NCBI RefSeq assembly: GCF_009754945.1
Contig: NZ_WPIN01000002.1
Span: forward strand, 1-64,000
DNA: 64,000 bases
Reading direction: 5' to 3'
Origin: Spirosoma arboris
GTDB taxonomy: Bacteria > Bacteroidota > Bacteroidia > Cytophagales > Spirosomataceae
Made by a program: the position numbers and the translations under genes. The notes under the pieces were generated by a model. That model did no database searches. It had not been told where the DNA came from and worked only from the letters and a program-made list of their open reading frames with translations. This document shows, in pieces, positions 35,044 through 44,485 of the stretch (its first letter is position 1; each line of letters starts with the position of its first letter).

Positions 35044-37950
35044 ATGAATGCTCCTCAACCGGGTTTTCATCCGCCTTACGACATCCATCTGCTCCGCGGT
35101 CAATCGATTGATTTGATCGTTTTTCTGGAGTTAGATAACACCGACGTAGGTACTTACCTCGACAATCTGGATGATGACCGTTCGGTGAGCTACCGTTTCT
35201 TCCCCAGCTTTATACCCTCTGCCGATCTAAAAATAAATATCAAAAATGATGGCACAGCCGATCGGCCATCCTGCCTGATCGAACTTCCAAAATCGGCCCC
35301 AATTGATTCGGCCTTCCTGATCAACAATTTCCTGGTTTTTGTGGAGGTAACCGACGATACCGACCCGGATGATATCTCCATTGCCCAAACCGCCATTCGG
35401 ATTCACGTTCACCAGGCAATCCAGGATGTATGGGTAACACCGTCTCCATTAACAGTTTATCAGGAGATGGACACTGCCCGGTTTGGCGTCTATGCCCTGT
35501 TCGATGATGGCGTCGTAGCTGAAATTAGCAGCTTGTATACGGGTGACGACGATGACGACATTGATTACTCCATCACCAACCCCATTCAGCTCCGATGGAC
35601 CTCGTCGACAGCCGATTTGATTAGTGCTGATGGTGATATTATACCCACCGACGACACGGACGACCATGAAGTTAAGCTCACCATGACCTATGACACCAAA
35701 ACGCATACGGCAACGGGCACCGTGCGTATGTCGGACGTGTTGAATGCGGCACAGACAACCATTAAGGTTCGGGAAGTTGCCAATAGCGAATCACCGGGTT
35801 TTGCCCGTTTGATGGACGTTCCTAATATTCTTTTTTTACCCGAGGGATTCACAAATGCCGACGACTTTAACCGGCTCGTAGACAATTACGTTTCGGATCT
35901 GATCAGTAGTAAAATAACGGCTCCGTTTAACTGGCTCAAGGGCTCCATCAATTTCTGGTCGGCATTTGTTCCTTCACGCGAGAGTGGCATTACGCATAGG
36001 GCCACGCTGGATGTTCGCGAAAACGCCCGGAAAGCAGGTGACGATGGTCCTTCCATGCAGGGCACCCAGCCCTATAATGCTGAGAAGCCCGACGATGACG
36101 ACGTCATGAACTGGTCGTTCGAAAATCTGCTCTATTACACAGGATATGCCCTCAAAAGTGACGAAGAGCTTGGCGATTTTCACCTACGGAAACGCTGGGA
36201 AAACACGACTCGCCTTACTGATAGTCAACTGAATACGCTGTTCCCGGATTTGGAAAACAATCCAGATCAGCCCGATATGTACGATCTGGTAACGTTGTGG
36301 AAAACCTTCGTTGATCGTCGGCTACCAAATGCTAAGGATTCAGCATTTGGGGTCATGGTAAATGACTACATCTCGTTCGATCGTGATGACGAGTATGCTG
36401 CTGTCGACTTTGACAAGCGACGGGTGCAACGCATTTTTTTAGACGATTTTCTGGAAGGCCTCAAAGATGTCCATGGCAATGCGATTGGCTCCGTTTTTGT
36501 GATGGGCACAACGTCGGGCGATCGAGGGAAAGATTACGCCAATATCGTTTTTCTCGTACCGGATACGTTTGGCGGACGCGAGCAGAATGCCGATGGGTAT
36601 TTGTTTACATTGACCGGTGATGACGGTCTGGTAACGCTAATGGGCACCTTAGCCGATATCCAGGTTTCGGCAGCGCCGGTCAAGATTCCGGCCAAACTTT
36701 CGCTACTTCAAAAGTCGGTGCTAACTCATGAACTATGCCATTCCTTCGGGCTGGGTGATGAGTACGGGGAAACGACCCCTGATGATGACTATGATGATGA
36801 AGTCTATACGAGTTCGAAAGTAGCTTCCTGGCCGTTTTCTAAATATCGACTCCCCGCCTATAATACGGATGATGAGAGTAACATTCAGCCCAAAGCTGAC
36901 TTCGAACGACCCAACCCGAATAAGCCTAATACCACCGAAATTGATGCCTACCGGATCAAATGGCGGTATCACCGCACCCAAAAAGGATCATTGGTTACGT
37001 CGCTGGCATTTGCCGCTAACAAGTTAACCGTTACCATTAAAGATGCTCGCGTAACGTTTGCGCCGGGCGAAACCGTTTTTTTGCGTAAACGACGGATTAA
37101 TCGGCAGGTTCTTCGCCTTAAAAATATCGGTCATACGAAGCAGGCCGATATCATAAACCCAGAAACAGTACCAGCTAACTATCTATCGGAGCGAGCTACT
37201 ATTAAAAGCATCAATGCCGCCGACAATAAGCTGACCGTAACAATCAAATCGGCGGCACAACAGGAGCTTGAATTAGTGCCGGGGCAAACTGCTTTTTTCA
37301 AAAAAGGAGAGCAGGTTCGTATCCGTCGCGAGCGCGTTTCCGATCCAATTCAGACCATTATCCGAACGCCCTCCACGACGGGTGCACCCGGCGATTCCAT
37401 TGCCGTTCTGTTGTCACCCGCGCTCAAGGTGGAATCGACTGGTACTGGCCAGGTGATATTGTCAATTCCGGCTGGAACCTTGCAAACCGAACTTACCGAA
37501 CTGCACGAAAACGAAGAGATCTTGCTGTATGCAGCCATAGCTGCCGATGGAGCAACCGCCCAGTATCCGTACGCCGAATTAATTAGCCGACGCATTCTGG
37601 ATTATTTAAATACGAATGCCTATCCGTTGAATGCCAATACGAATAACGAGGAAATTATTGACGCCAGAAATATCCAGAATTCCTCTCTTCCAAAAGCACT
37701 GGTTCCCTGCTGCTCTCGTCGGAAGAAAGAAATTGTAGCTCTGTATTCGGGTGGAGACGAAGCTCATGGAGAGATCTATCACCCAACGGCCCAGTGTATG
37801 ATGCGCAGCAATTCAATCGTCAGAAAGAAGAAAAGACAGTATGTCGAGCTGTGTGCCGTATGTCGTTACACGCTCATTAATATAATCAGCCCAGCTAAGT
37901 TCGGGAAATTCGATGAGGACTATATGAAGCGAAAAATTTACCCCACCTGA
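35044..37950 (+). CDS. M64-like zinc metallopeptidase, first of a tandem pair
   Basis: A 968-aa protein with no signal peptide. The N-terminal third is beta-rich and opens with the shared motif YDIHLLRGQS. The peptidase part begins around residue 255 (PNILFLPEGF, then SAFVPSRESG), as in IgA-peptidase M64 proteins, and carries H562-E-L-C-H566-SFGLGD-E573-Y, the HExxH plus downstream DE pattern. A beta region follows with two related segments (TVFLRKRR, TAFFKKGE). The C-terminus has a cysteine module, C889-C890 ... C918 ... C937-x-x-C940, like the CMMR/CxVCR end of M64 enzymes and probably metal-binding. The sequence is rich in Asp runs. It is probably the first gene of a six-gene cluster. Family assignment is from motifs; the substrate is unknown. 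Confidence 0.78.
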   Translation: MNAPQPGFHPPYDIHLLRGQSIDLIVFLELDNTDVGTYLDNLDDDRSVSYRFFPSFIPSADLKINIKNDGTADRPSCLIELPKSAPIDSAFLINNFLVFVEVTDDTDPDDISIAQTAIRIHVHQAIQDVWVTPSPLTVYQEMDTARFGVYALFDDGVVAEISSLYTGDDDDDIDYSITNPIQLRWTSSTADLISADGDIIPTDDTDDHEVKLTMTYDTKTHTATGTVRMSDVLNAAQTTIKVREVANSESPGFARLMDVPNILFLPEGFTNADDFNRLVDNYVSDLISSKITAPFNWLKGSINFWSAFVPSRESGITHRATLDVRENARKAGDDGPSMQGTQPYNAEKPDDDDVMNWSFENLLYYTGYALKSDEELGDFHLRKRWENTTRLTDSQLNTLFPDLENNPDQPDMYDLVTLWKTFVDRRLPNAKDSAFGVMVNDYISFDRDDEYAAVDFDKRRVQRIFLDDFLEGLKDVHGNAIGSVFVMGTTSGDRGKDYANIVFLVPDTFGGREQNADGYLFTLTGDDGLVTLMGTLADIQVSAAPVKIPAKLSLLQKSVLTHELCHSFGLGDEYGETTPDDDYDDEVYTSSKVASWPFSKYRLPAYNTDDESNIQPKADFERPNPNKPNTTEIDAYRIKWRYHRTQKGSLVTSLAFAANKLTVTIKDARVTFAPGETVFLRKRRINRQVLRLKNIGHTKQADIINPETVPANYLSERATIKSINAADNKLTVTIKSAAQQELELVPGQTAFFKKGEQVRIRRERVSDPIQTIIRTPSTTGAPGDSIAVLLSPALKVESTGTGQVILSIPAGTLQTELTELHENEEILLYAAIAADGATAQYPYAELISRRILDYLNTNAYPLNANTNNEEIIDARNIQNSSLPKALVPCCSRRKKEIVALYSGGDEAHGEIYHPTAQCMMRSNSIVRKKKRQYVELCAVCRYTLINIISPAKFGKFDEDYMKRKIYPT

Positions 37951-38039
37951 CCGTTTTACGCCAAAACCGTACACTCAAAAGCTGCACAAACCTACCGTTT
38001 AATCAACTAACTTCCACGATGTTACCATAACTCAACTGT

Positions 38040-40931
38040 ATGCGCGCACCATCCGTCCAGTTTCGTCCGGCAGTCGATGTTCATTTGCTTAGGGGGCAGT
38101 CGTTCCAGATTTTGAGTGATCCACCTACTGACCCTAGTGGTCCTTTCTTCACTCAGCTTCTGGAAGTCGATGAAAGTGCCCTCAATCAGCATCCGAACAG
38201 CAAGTATGATTTTTACTTCAGTTTCGATGCAACCAAAGCAGCTGACTTAGGTATTCATATTTCTAACCCGAGCACGAACCCACGGAAACCCAATTGCCTA
38301 ATCACGCTGGATGCAACCGAACCCGCCGATAAGAATAACCGCATCCGCAACTTCTATCTCTTTGTTCGAAGTGAAGACTCCGATGATAGTTCCAAACAGG
38401 AAACCGCCATTCGGATTCACATCCATAATTCCATTTCGGAGGTCTGGATTGCCCCGAATCCACTGACCATTTACCAGGGCTTATATTATCGGGCTACCCT
38501 TTACGCCCGATTTGATGATAATTCGGTAGCCATGGCTGGTAATACTATTCACACGGGAAATCGCGGCTCCATTTCTACCTACAACATTTCCCCGCTTATT
38601 GACGTAACCTGGACATCCGACCTGATTCGTCCGGGTGAGAACACCATCCGGCCTGCGGGCTTTAGCGGCACCCATACGATATCGGCCGAAATCACGTACA
38701 ATGGAATTACCCATACCGCAACGGCTCAGGTTATTATCTCAGATTTACTCACATCAACTACTCCTTTACGCGCTGAACTGGTTTCCACGGGCCTCAGCCC
38801 CGGCTTTAGTAAGTTGGATGAGGCAGTCAACGTTCTTTTTCTTGCCGATGGTTTCACTGCCGATCAGGACTATGCCTTTAAGGTTCTTATTCTGGATTAC
38901 GTAGCTGATCTGGTCAACAAAAAAATAACATCTCCTTTCAACTTACTTAGGGGAGCTATTAATTATTGGATGGTCTTCGTTCCCTCGCGCGAAAGCGGGG
39001 CAACGTCCTTCGGGGAATTGATTGTTAACGAAGCACTTACTCCGGTTGGCACGACCTATCTGGAAGGCTACCCGGTTCCGTCTATTGTCGATCCAGAAAG
39101 TAACTCTGTGTTAGATTGGGGAATCCGAAACCTGCTCTACAACGTCGGGTTGCCCATCCTGCAAACAGGCAATGCTACCTATCAGGAGATTGGTAATTTG
39201 TGGAAAGCCACGACCTTGCTCAGCTCCGCCCAGGTGGATCAACTGACCGATAGCCGGACCGAGCTGATCGATCTGTGGCTGACACTTTCGCAAAGACGCT
39301 TGCCCGAGCCTCGCGATACAGCGTTAGGAGTAACGATCAATGATTATACAGCCGCCTTTACGGATCATAACTACGATCTGATTAACCTGGACTCAACCCG
39401 AACACAGCGGGATTATCTGGACGATTTTTTTGCTGGATTACGGGATCCCGACGGCAACCTGATCGGCACAACCTTTATCCACTCACCCAGTTCAACCCCC
39501 GATCCTACCTTGCCACGAGGAAAAGACTGGGATAACATCATTATTATAACAACCTCGAAGCGAGGGCGCGCCCAAAATCTGGATGGGTACATGTTCGCCA
39601 ACATCGGCGATGAATCGACCGAACGACTGCATGGTGATTTCGGTACTATACGTGTAGCAATGGAACCACCTGACATACCAATCAAATTACCGTTAGATGC
39701 CAAGGGAACCATTACGCATGAGTTGTGCCATTCATTCGGACTGGGCGACGAATACGGCGAATCCCCGCCATTTAACAGTTATCTAAATAAGCCCGTCAAT
39801 GCCTCACTAGTTGCTGACTGGCCATTCGCCCAGTATTCCGGCTCGGGCGCCGATTTGGATATTTTTAGTAACGTACAGACCAAAGACGATTTGCTGGTTC
39901 CAGTTTCGGATGGAACCCAGCGGATACAACCCTACCATATCAAATGGCGGTATCATCGCATCCAGACGTGTGCTACTGTTACTGCCCTTTCGGTTAATGC
40001 GAATACATTGTTATTAATAGTCAAAACTGGTCAGGCAGCTCCGTTTGCAACGGGCAACACAGTGTTTCTGCGCAAACGAAAGAAAAACGAAAAACTCTAT
40101 ACCCTGTCAGACTTTGGCTCAACGATACGATTATCGGTAATTCTGGATCCCGATCCGGTTCCGCCTGCCTTTATCGATATATGTGATATTGAGTCTATTG
40201 ATTTGGCAACGGATACACTTCGGATAAAAACGCGCGTGGGTTTCCCCCCGGTTGACGCCTTTCAGGACATTCGACTGGAGAGCGGAAAAACAGCCCTGGT
40301 GCATGTCGGTCAAAAAATTACGATTCAGGAAGCGCCCGCTATCGGATCGATTTATACGGCTATTCGAAATCCGCCTAACAAGGTTCAATATGCCCTATCT
40401 CCTTTAGTAACGATTGCGAACGTCGATCCAGTCAACCATCAGATAACCATAACCATCCCTGCTGATTTCCCGGACTTTTTGAAAACGCTGACGCCGAACG
40501 ATGATGTGCTGGTTTACCGACCTATCGACATGCCCGAAGGCAGCCGCTCCGCCGATTATCCGCATGCCGAACTGATTGCCCAACCGGTACTCAACTACCT
40601 GCTGGCGAATCCATACCCATTCAATGCGAATAGCACTTCCGATCATAATGAACTGATTGACAAGACGTCCAACTCACGAATTCCGGGTCAGTTAGTACCC
40701 TGCTGCTCCAGCCGGAAGCCGGAAATCATTGGATTATATTCCGGTGGTGTTAGCTATCATGGTGGCATTTATCACCCCGCAGCGAAATGCATGATGCGGA
40801 ACGAAATGGATGGCGATAAGTTTGTGGAACTCTGTGCGGTATGCCGCTATACGCTGATCAACCAGATTGATCCGACCAAGTTTACCGAGTTTGATACCGA
40901 TTACATGGCCCGGAATATTTATCCCGACTAA
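38040..40931 (+). CDS. M64-like zinc metallopeptidase, second of a tandem pair
   Basis: A 963-aa paralogue of the preceding protein, colinear over its whole length but clearly diverged. It shares the opening VDVHLLRGQS, the segment VNVLFLADGF with FVPSRESG, and the active-site motif H560-E-L-C-H564-SFGLGD-E571-YG. The SHPxxF-like beta region with NTVFLRKRKK and the C-terminal cysteine module (VPCCSSRK ... CMMR ... CAVCRYTLIN) are also kept. The conserved zinc-site residues suggest both copies are active. It lacks a signal peptide, lies 89 bp after the first copy, and its stop is only 3 bp before the ATG of the next gene, implying translational coupling. Confidence 0.78.
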   Translation: MRAPSVQFRPAVDVHLLRGQSFQILSDPPTDPSGPFFTQLLEVDESALNQHPNSKYDFYFSFDATKAADLGIHISNPSTNPRKPNCLITLDATEPADKNNRIRNFYLFVRSEDSDDSSKQETAIRIHIHNSISEVWIAPNPLTIYQGLYYRATLYARFDDNSVAMAGNTIHTGNRGSISTYNISPLIDVTWTSDLIRPGENTIRPAGFSGTHTISAEITYNGITHTATAQVIISDLLTSTTPLRAELVSTGLSPGFSKLDEAVNVLFLADGFTADQDYAFKVLILDYVADLVNKKITSPFNLLRGAINYWMVFVPSRESGATSFGELIVNEALTPVGTTYLEGYPVPSIVDPESNSVLDWGIRNLLYNVGLPILQTGNATYQEIGNLWKATTLLSSAQVDQLTDSRTELIDLWLTLSQRRLPEPRDTALGVTINDYTAAFTDHNYDLINLDSTRTQRDYLDDFFAGLRDPDGNLIGTTFIHSPSSTPDPTLPRGKDWDNIIIITTSKRGRAQNLDGYMFANIGDESTERLHGDFGTIRVAMEPPDIPIKLPLDAKGTITHELCHSFGLGDEYGESPPFNSYLNKPVNASLVADWPFAQYSGSGADLDIFSNVQTKDDLLVPVSDGTQRIQPYHIKWRYHRIQTCATVTALSVNANTLLLIVKTGQAAPFATGNTVFLRKRKKNEKLYTLSDFGSTIRLSVILDPDPVPPAFIDICDIESIDLATDTLRIKTRVGFPPVDAFQDIRLESGKTALVHVGQKITIQEAPAIGSIYTAIRNPPNKVQYALSPLVTIANVDPVNHQITITIPADFPDFLKTLTPNDDVLVYRPIDMPEGSRSADYPHAELIAQPVLNYLLANPYPFNANSTSDHNELIDKTSNSRIPGQLVPCCSSRKPEIIGLYSGGVSYHGGIYHPAAKCMMRNEMDGDKFVELCAVCRYTLINQIDPTKFTEFDTDYMARNIYPD

Positions 40932-40934
40932 ACG

Positions 40935-43900
40935 ATGGGAACGTTAGAAGAACTCGCTAAACACCTGGCACTGGCAATTCGTCCGTTGGAAGACGCCGTG
41001 ACCGATCCCGATCGGTTCCGAATTTTCCTATACAGGCTGGGGTGGGGTGTTACAGGCATACCAACCGCCTACACCAACCTCGGCACCGCCGTCAATACAG
41101 TAGTAACTGCCCTGGACGATCTGCTGGCCAACCCTGATCCGACCAAGGCGCTGGCCGTTCTGGAAAAAGTTAAGGCGGTTTACGAAGCTATTCAAGCCAT
41201 TAATGAAGCGCCACCGGGCATAGCCGATGTCCCGGCTTTTCTGGCCGAAATTCAGGAGCGGCTTTTTGAGGTGCTTGTCGTTGATTACCTTACCGATGCC
41301 TGGCCGTTTCTGCTTAATTTCTTCAAAATGACGGGTGTCATTGAGCAGATTCCCATTCCGGCATCGGCCGATGGTAGTCGCCCGTCATTTATTCGGTTTA
41401 AATTCAACTGGGATCGGATTCCCCAAATACTGACTCAACCCGACCGACTCCCCGAATTTATTTATGGCTGGGGAACGCCTGATTTCAACTTTGAGCTATT
41501 TGCCGAGCATGCCCTGGAGTTGTTCTACGCCCTGCGCATCCCGGTTTCACTGGCGCGGGTAGATACAGAAACGGGCTACCGCTATCTGGATTTCACGACT
41601 AACAGTCCGCCTAATCCGCGTGTAAGGCAGTTGATCCGGCTTCCGTTTGCGTACATCAACATTGCGGGCCAGGATCGGGATTTGGGTCTGGCCATTCTGG
41701 ATTTACCATCGGTTAATGGTAAACTGCCCGGACTGATTATCCAGCCTGCGCTTCCCTCCGAAATTACGGGACCTACGCTACGCATTCGGGAAGATGTGAA
41801 TCTGATTATCAATGCTGGTTCTAATATTGCGTCGCTATTTGGCATCCTGATCCGACCCGATGACATTTCGGTCAAATACCCATTTCAGGATGGCCAGCTT
41901 CCCTCGGTCGGTTTTGGGGCTGGAATCGAGTATGCTCCTACTCAGGCCCAGACGTTAATCGGTGATGATAACGCAACCCGGCTGGAATTGAAAGGCGGTA
42001 CGCTGGAATTCAGCTTTCTGTTCAATGGCAACGATCCTGAATTAAAAATTGGCGGCAGTCTCAAGGACTTCGCACTGGTCCTTAAAGCCAGTGATGCCGA
42101 CGGCTTCATCCGAAAACTCATCGGCAGTGGTGAAACCCGAATGCCGTTTACACTGGGTTTCGAGTGGTCCAACAAGAACGGCATCAAGTTTACGGGGGGC
42201 GGTGGTTTTGAAGTCGCGATCTACCCGCACGTTGTACTTGGCCCGATTTCGATTGACGAATTACTGATTCGGCTGCACGGAGAAACCGATCCGAAACCGG
42301 CTGCCAAGCTCGAACTAGGCGCTAGTCTTAAAGCCGGATTAGGGCCACTGACAGTCGTGGTGCAGAATATCGGCATGGCGTTTACGATGACCTTCGATGG
42401 GGGCAATGCAGGGCCGTTCGATGTTGGTCTGGGCTTTAAGCCACCAACGGGTCTGGGGCTTTCGGTCGACGGTGGAGGCTTTTCGGGTGGCGGGTTCCTG
42501 AACTACGACGACACGAAAAAGGAATACACTGGCGGACTGGAATTGACATTTTCGGGCACACTTTCGGTCAAAGCCATTGGCGTTCTGACCACCCAAATGC
42601 CCGACGGTAGCGATGGCTTCTCGCTCCTGATTCTGATTACCGCCGAGTTTACACCCATTCAGTTAGGATTTGGGTTTACGCTCAACGGCGTCGGCGGTTT
42701 ATTAGGCCTGAACAGAACCTATCTGCTCGACGAACTTCGGAAGGGCGTTAACGACAGCTCGCTCGATACGATTCTGTTTCCCCAAAATGTCATCGCCAAT
42801 GCCACGCGCATCATCAATGATCTCAAGCGAATTTTTCCACCCCAGAATGGCCATTTTCTGATTGCGCCGATGGCCAAAATTGGCTGGGGAACGCCTACGC
42901 TAATCAGCATCGAACTGGGCTTATTGCTTGAAATCCCTCGTCCGGGTTTTGCAGTGGTGGGGGTGCTTCGGGTCAACTTACCCGATGAACGAACTGCCCT
43001 CGTAAAGATTCGGGTCAATTTCGTTGGGTACGTTGATTTCGATAAAGGGCAGATCTCCTTCGATGCGTCGCTGGTTGAATCGCGCATCCTGACGTTCCCG
43101 CTAACGGGCGATATGGCGTTGCGATTGTATTATAAAGAAAACGCCAATTTCCTGGTCTCGATGGGCGGTTTTCATCCGTCGTACACGCCCCCGCCCATGG
43201 GCTTGCCGACCTTGAAACGGTTGAGTCTGGTCATTTTTTCGGGCGATCCGAGTCTGAAAGCGGAGGCTTATCTGGCCGTTACGTCCAATACAGTGCAGTT
43301 TGGCGGAAAGCTCGAATTGTATGCCGGAGCGAGCGTATTCAATGTCTACGGATTCCTGTCGCTCGATGTATTAGTTCAGTTTTCGCCGTTCTATTTCATT
43401 GCCGATGTGACGGCCATGCTGGCGGTTCGGTCCGGTTCATCGACGCTGTTCAGTGTCAAAGTGCATCTGACGCTCGAAGGGCCAACGCCCTGGCACGCAC
43501 TCGGAGAAGCCTCGTTCGAGATCGGTTTCATTTTCACGGTCACGATTACCGTCCATATCGATAAAACCTTTGGTGAAAAACGGAACGATCTGTTGCTGCC
43601 CGTCAATGTACTGGATCAACTGGTAGCCGCATTGAACGAAGCCAGCAACTGGAAAGTCGATTTACCCGCTGGCAATCAGCACGTCTCCCTACGTAAACTT
43701 CCGCAGGATCTGCAACATCTTATTCTGCATCCATTCGGAACGCTGAGTATACGCCAGAAAGTGGTGCCGCTTCGGTTGGAAATCGCGCGCTTCGGGTATC
43801 AGCAACCCGATGGTCCCCGCCGATTCGATATTACCAGTGTCAGCGTAGGGAACACAACAAGTACACCGACCGACGCTGATTATGAGAAAGAGGAGTTTGC

Positions 43901-44357
43901 GCCAGCACAGTTCATTCAGCTGTCGGACGCCGAAAAACTATCCCGTCCATCATTTGAACCCTTCGATGCCGGGCTTCGTGTGGGCGGTTCACCGCAACCG
44001 AAAAGCGATTACGCCGTCGGGCTCGATGTTGCCTATGAACTGATTTATGTTCCCGAGAAACAGGCTCCAAAGCGGCTAAAAATGGATTGGGGCCTTTTTG
44101 GGCTGTATCTGGGCACCAACGCTACGTCTCGATCACCTTTGGCGGAAGCAAAGAAAATGTCTTCGGTATTAGGTGCAGAAAAAGTCAGTATTCAACCCGA
44201 AACATTTGTCGTCGCCACAACCGATACGCTACAACTGCATGAGCAATTGGTCTTCACTACCGAAACCGAAGCCCAACTAGCATTAGGTAATTTGATTCGT
44301 CAGAACGGCGCCCTTGCCGACGCCCTGCAGGTATTACCGGCTTATCAGCTGAATTGA
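40935..44357 (+). CDS. Very large beta-rich protein resembling DUF6603
   Basis: An 1140-aa protein without signal peptide or convincing membrane helix. An alpha-helical N-terminus (about 1-110, ELAKHLALAIRPLEDAV) precedes a long succession of amphipathic beta strands. The middle holds the most recognisable part, starting at G506: GLGLSVDGGGFSGGGFLNYD, then GGLELTFSG and FGFTLNGVGGLLGLNRTYLL, which resembles the uncharacterised DUF6603 domain as I recall it. Strand after strand alternates hydrophobic and polar residues, a pattern seen in adhesive beta-solenoids and in hydrophobic-groove lipid carriers. Function is unknown. The gene begins 3 bp after the second M64-like gene, so it belongs to the same transcript. 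Confidence 0.65.
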   Translation: MGTLEELAKHLALAIRPLEDAVTDPDRFRIFLYRLGWGVTGIPTAYTNLGTAVNTVVTALDDLLANPDPTKALAVLEKVKAVYEAIQAINEAPPGIADVPAFLAEIQERLFEVLVVDYLTDAWPFLLNFFKMTGVIEQIPIPASADGSRPSFIRFKFNWDRIPQILTQPDRLPEFIYGWGTPDFNFELFAEHALELFYALRIPVSLARVDTETGYRYLDFTTNSPPNPRVRQLIRLPFAYINIAGQDRDLGLAILDLPSVNGKLPGLIIQPALPSEITGPTLRIREDVNLIINAGSNIASLFGILIRPDDISVKYPFQDGQLPSVGFGAGIEYAPTQAQTLIGDDNATRLELKGGTLEFSFLFNGNDPELKIGGSLKDFALVLKASDADGFIRKLIGSGETRMPFTLGFEWSNKNGIKFTGGGGFEVAIYPHVVLGPISIDELLIRLHGETDPKPAAKLELGASLKAGLGPLTVVVQNIGMAFTMTFDGGNAGPFDVGLGFKPPTGLGLSVDGGGFSGGGFLNYDDTKKEYTGGLELTFSGTLSVKAIGVLTTQMPDGSDGFSLLILITAEFTPIQLGFGFTLNGVGGLLGLNRTYLLDELRKGVNDSSLDTILFPQNVIANATRIINDLKRIFPPQNGHFLIAPMAKIGWGTPTLISIELGLLLEIPRPGFAVVGVLRVNLPDERTALVKIRVNFVGYVDFDKGQISFDASLVESRILTFPLTGDMALRLYYKENANFLVSMGGFHPSYTPPPMGLPTLKRLSLVIFSGDPSLKAEAYLAVTSNTVQFGGKLELYAGASVFNVYGFLSLDVLVQFSPFYFIADVTAMLAVRSGSSTLFSVKVHLTLEGPTPWHALGEASFEIGFIFTVTITVHIDKTFGEKRNDLLLPVNVLDQLVAALNEASNWKVDLPAGNQHVSLRKLPQDLQHLILHPFGTLSIRQKVVPLRLEIARFGYQQPDGPRRFDITSVSVGNTTSTPTDADYEKEEFAPAQFIQLSDAEKLSRPSFEPFDAGLRVGGSPQPKSDYAVGLDVAYELIYVPEKQAPKRLKMDWGLFGLYLGTNATSRSPLAEAKKMSSVLGAEKVSIQPETFVVATTDTLQLHEQLVFTTETEAQLALGNLIRQNGALADALQVLPAYQLN

Positions 44358-44416
44358 ATGAAGATACGGGTTGCGTTAATGGCAGTCTGATTCGAAGAAA
44401 TTAACCGCCGAACTAG

Positions 44417-44442
44417 TAGCCCACAGCTAAAGCAGTGGGCTA
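44417..44442. repeat. Short palindrome in the 44.4-kb gap
   Basis: TAGCCCAC / GTGGGCTA arms (8 bp, loop 10 nt) in the 128-bp gap between the DUF6603-like gene and the next large gene. No T-run follows, so a terminator is unlikely. It is probably a small dispersed repeat. Confidence 0.4.
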
Positions 44443-44485
44443 ATAAGATGAAAAAATAATCGCCATAACCGTAAACCTCCGCCCC

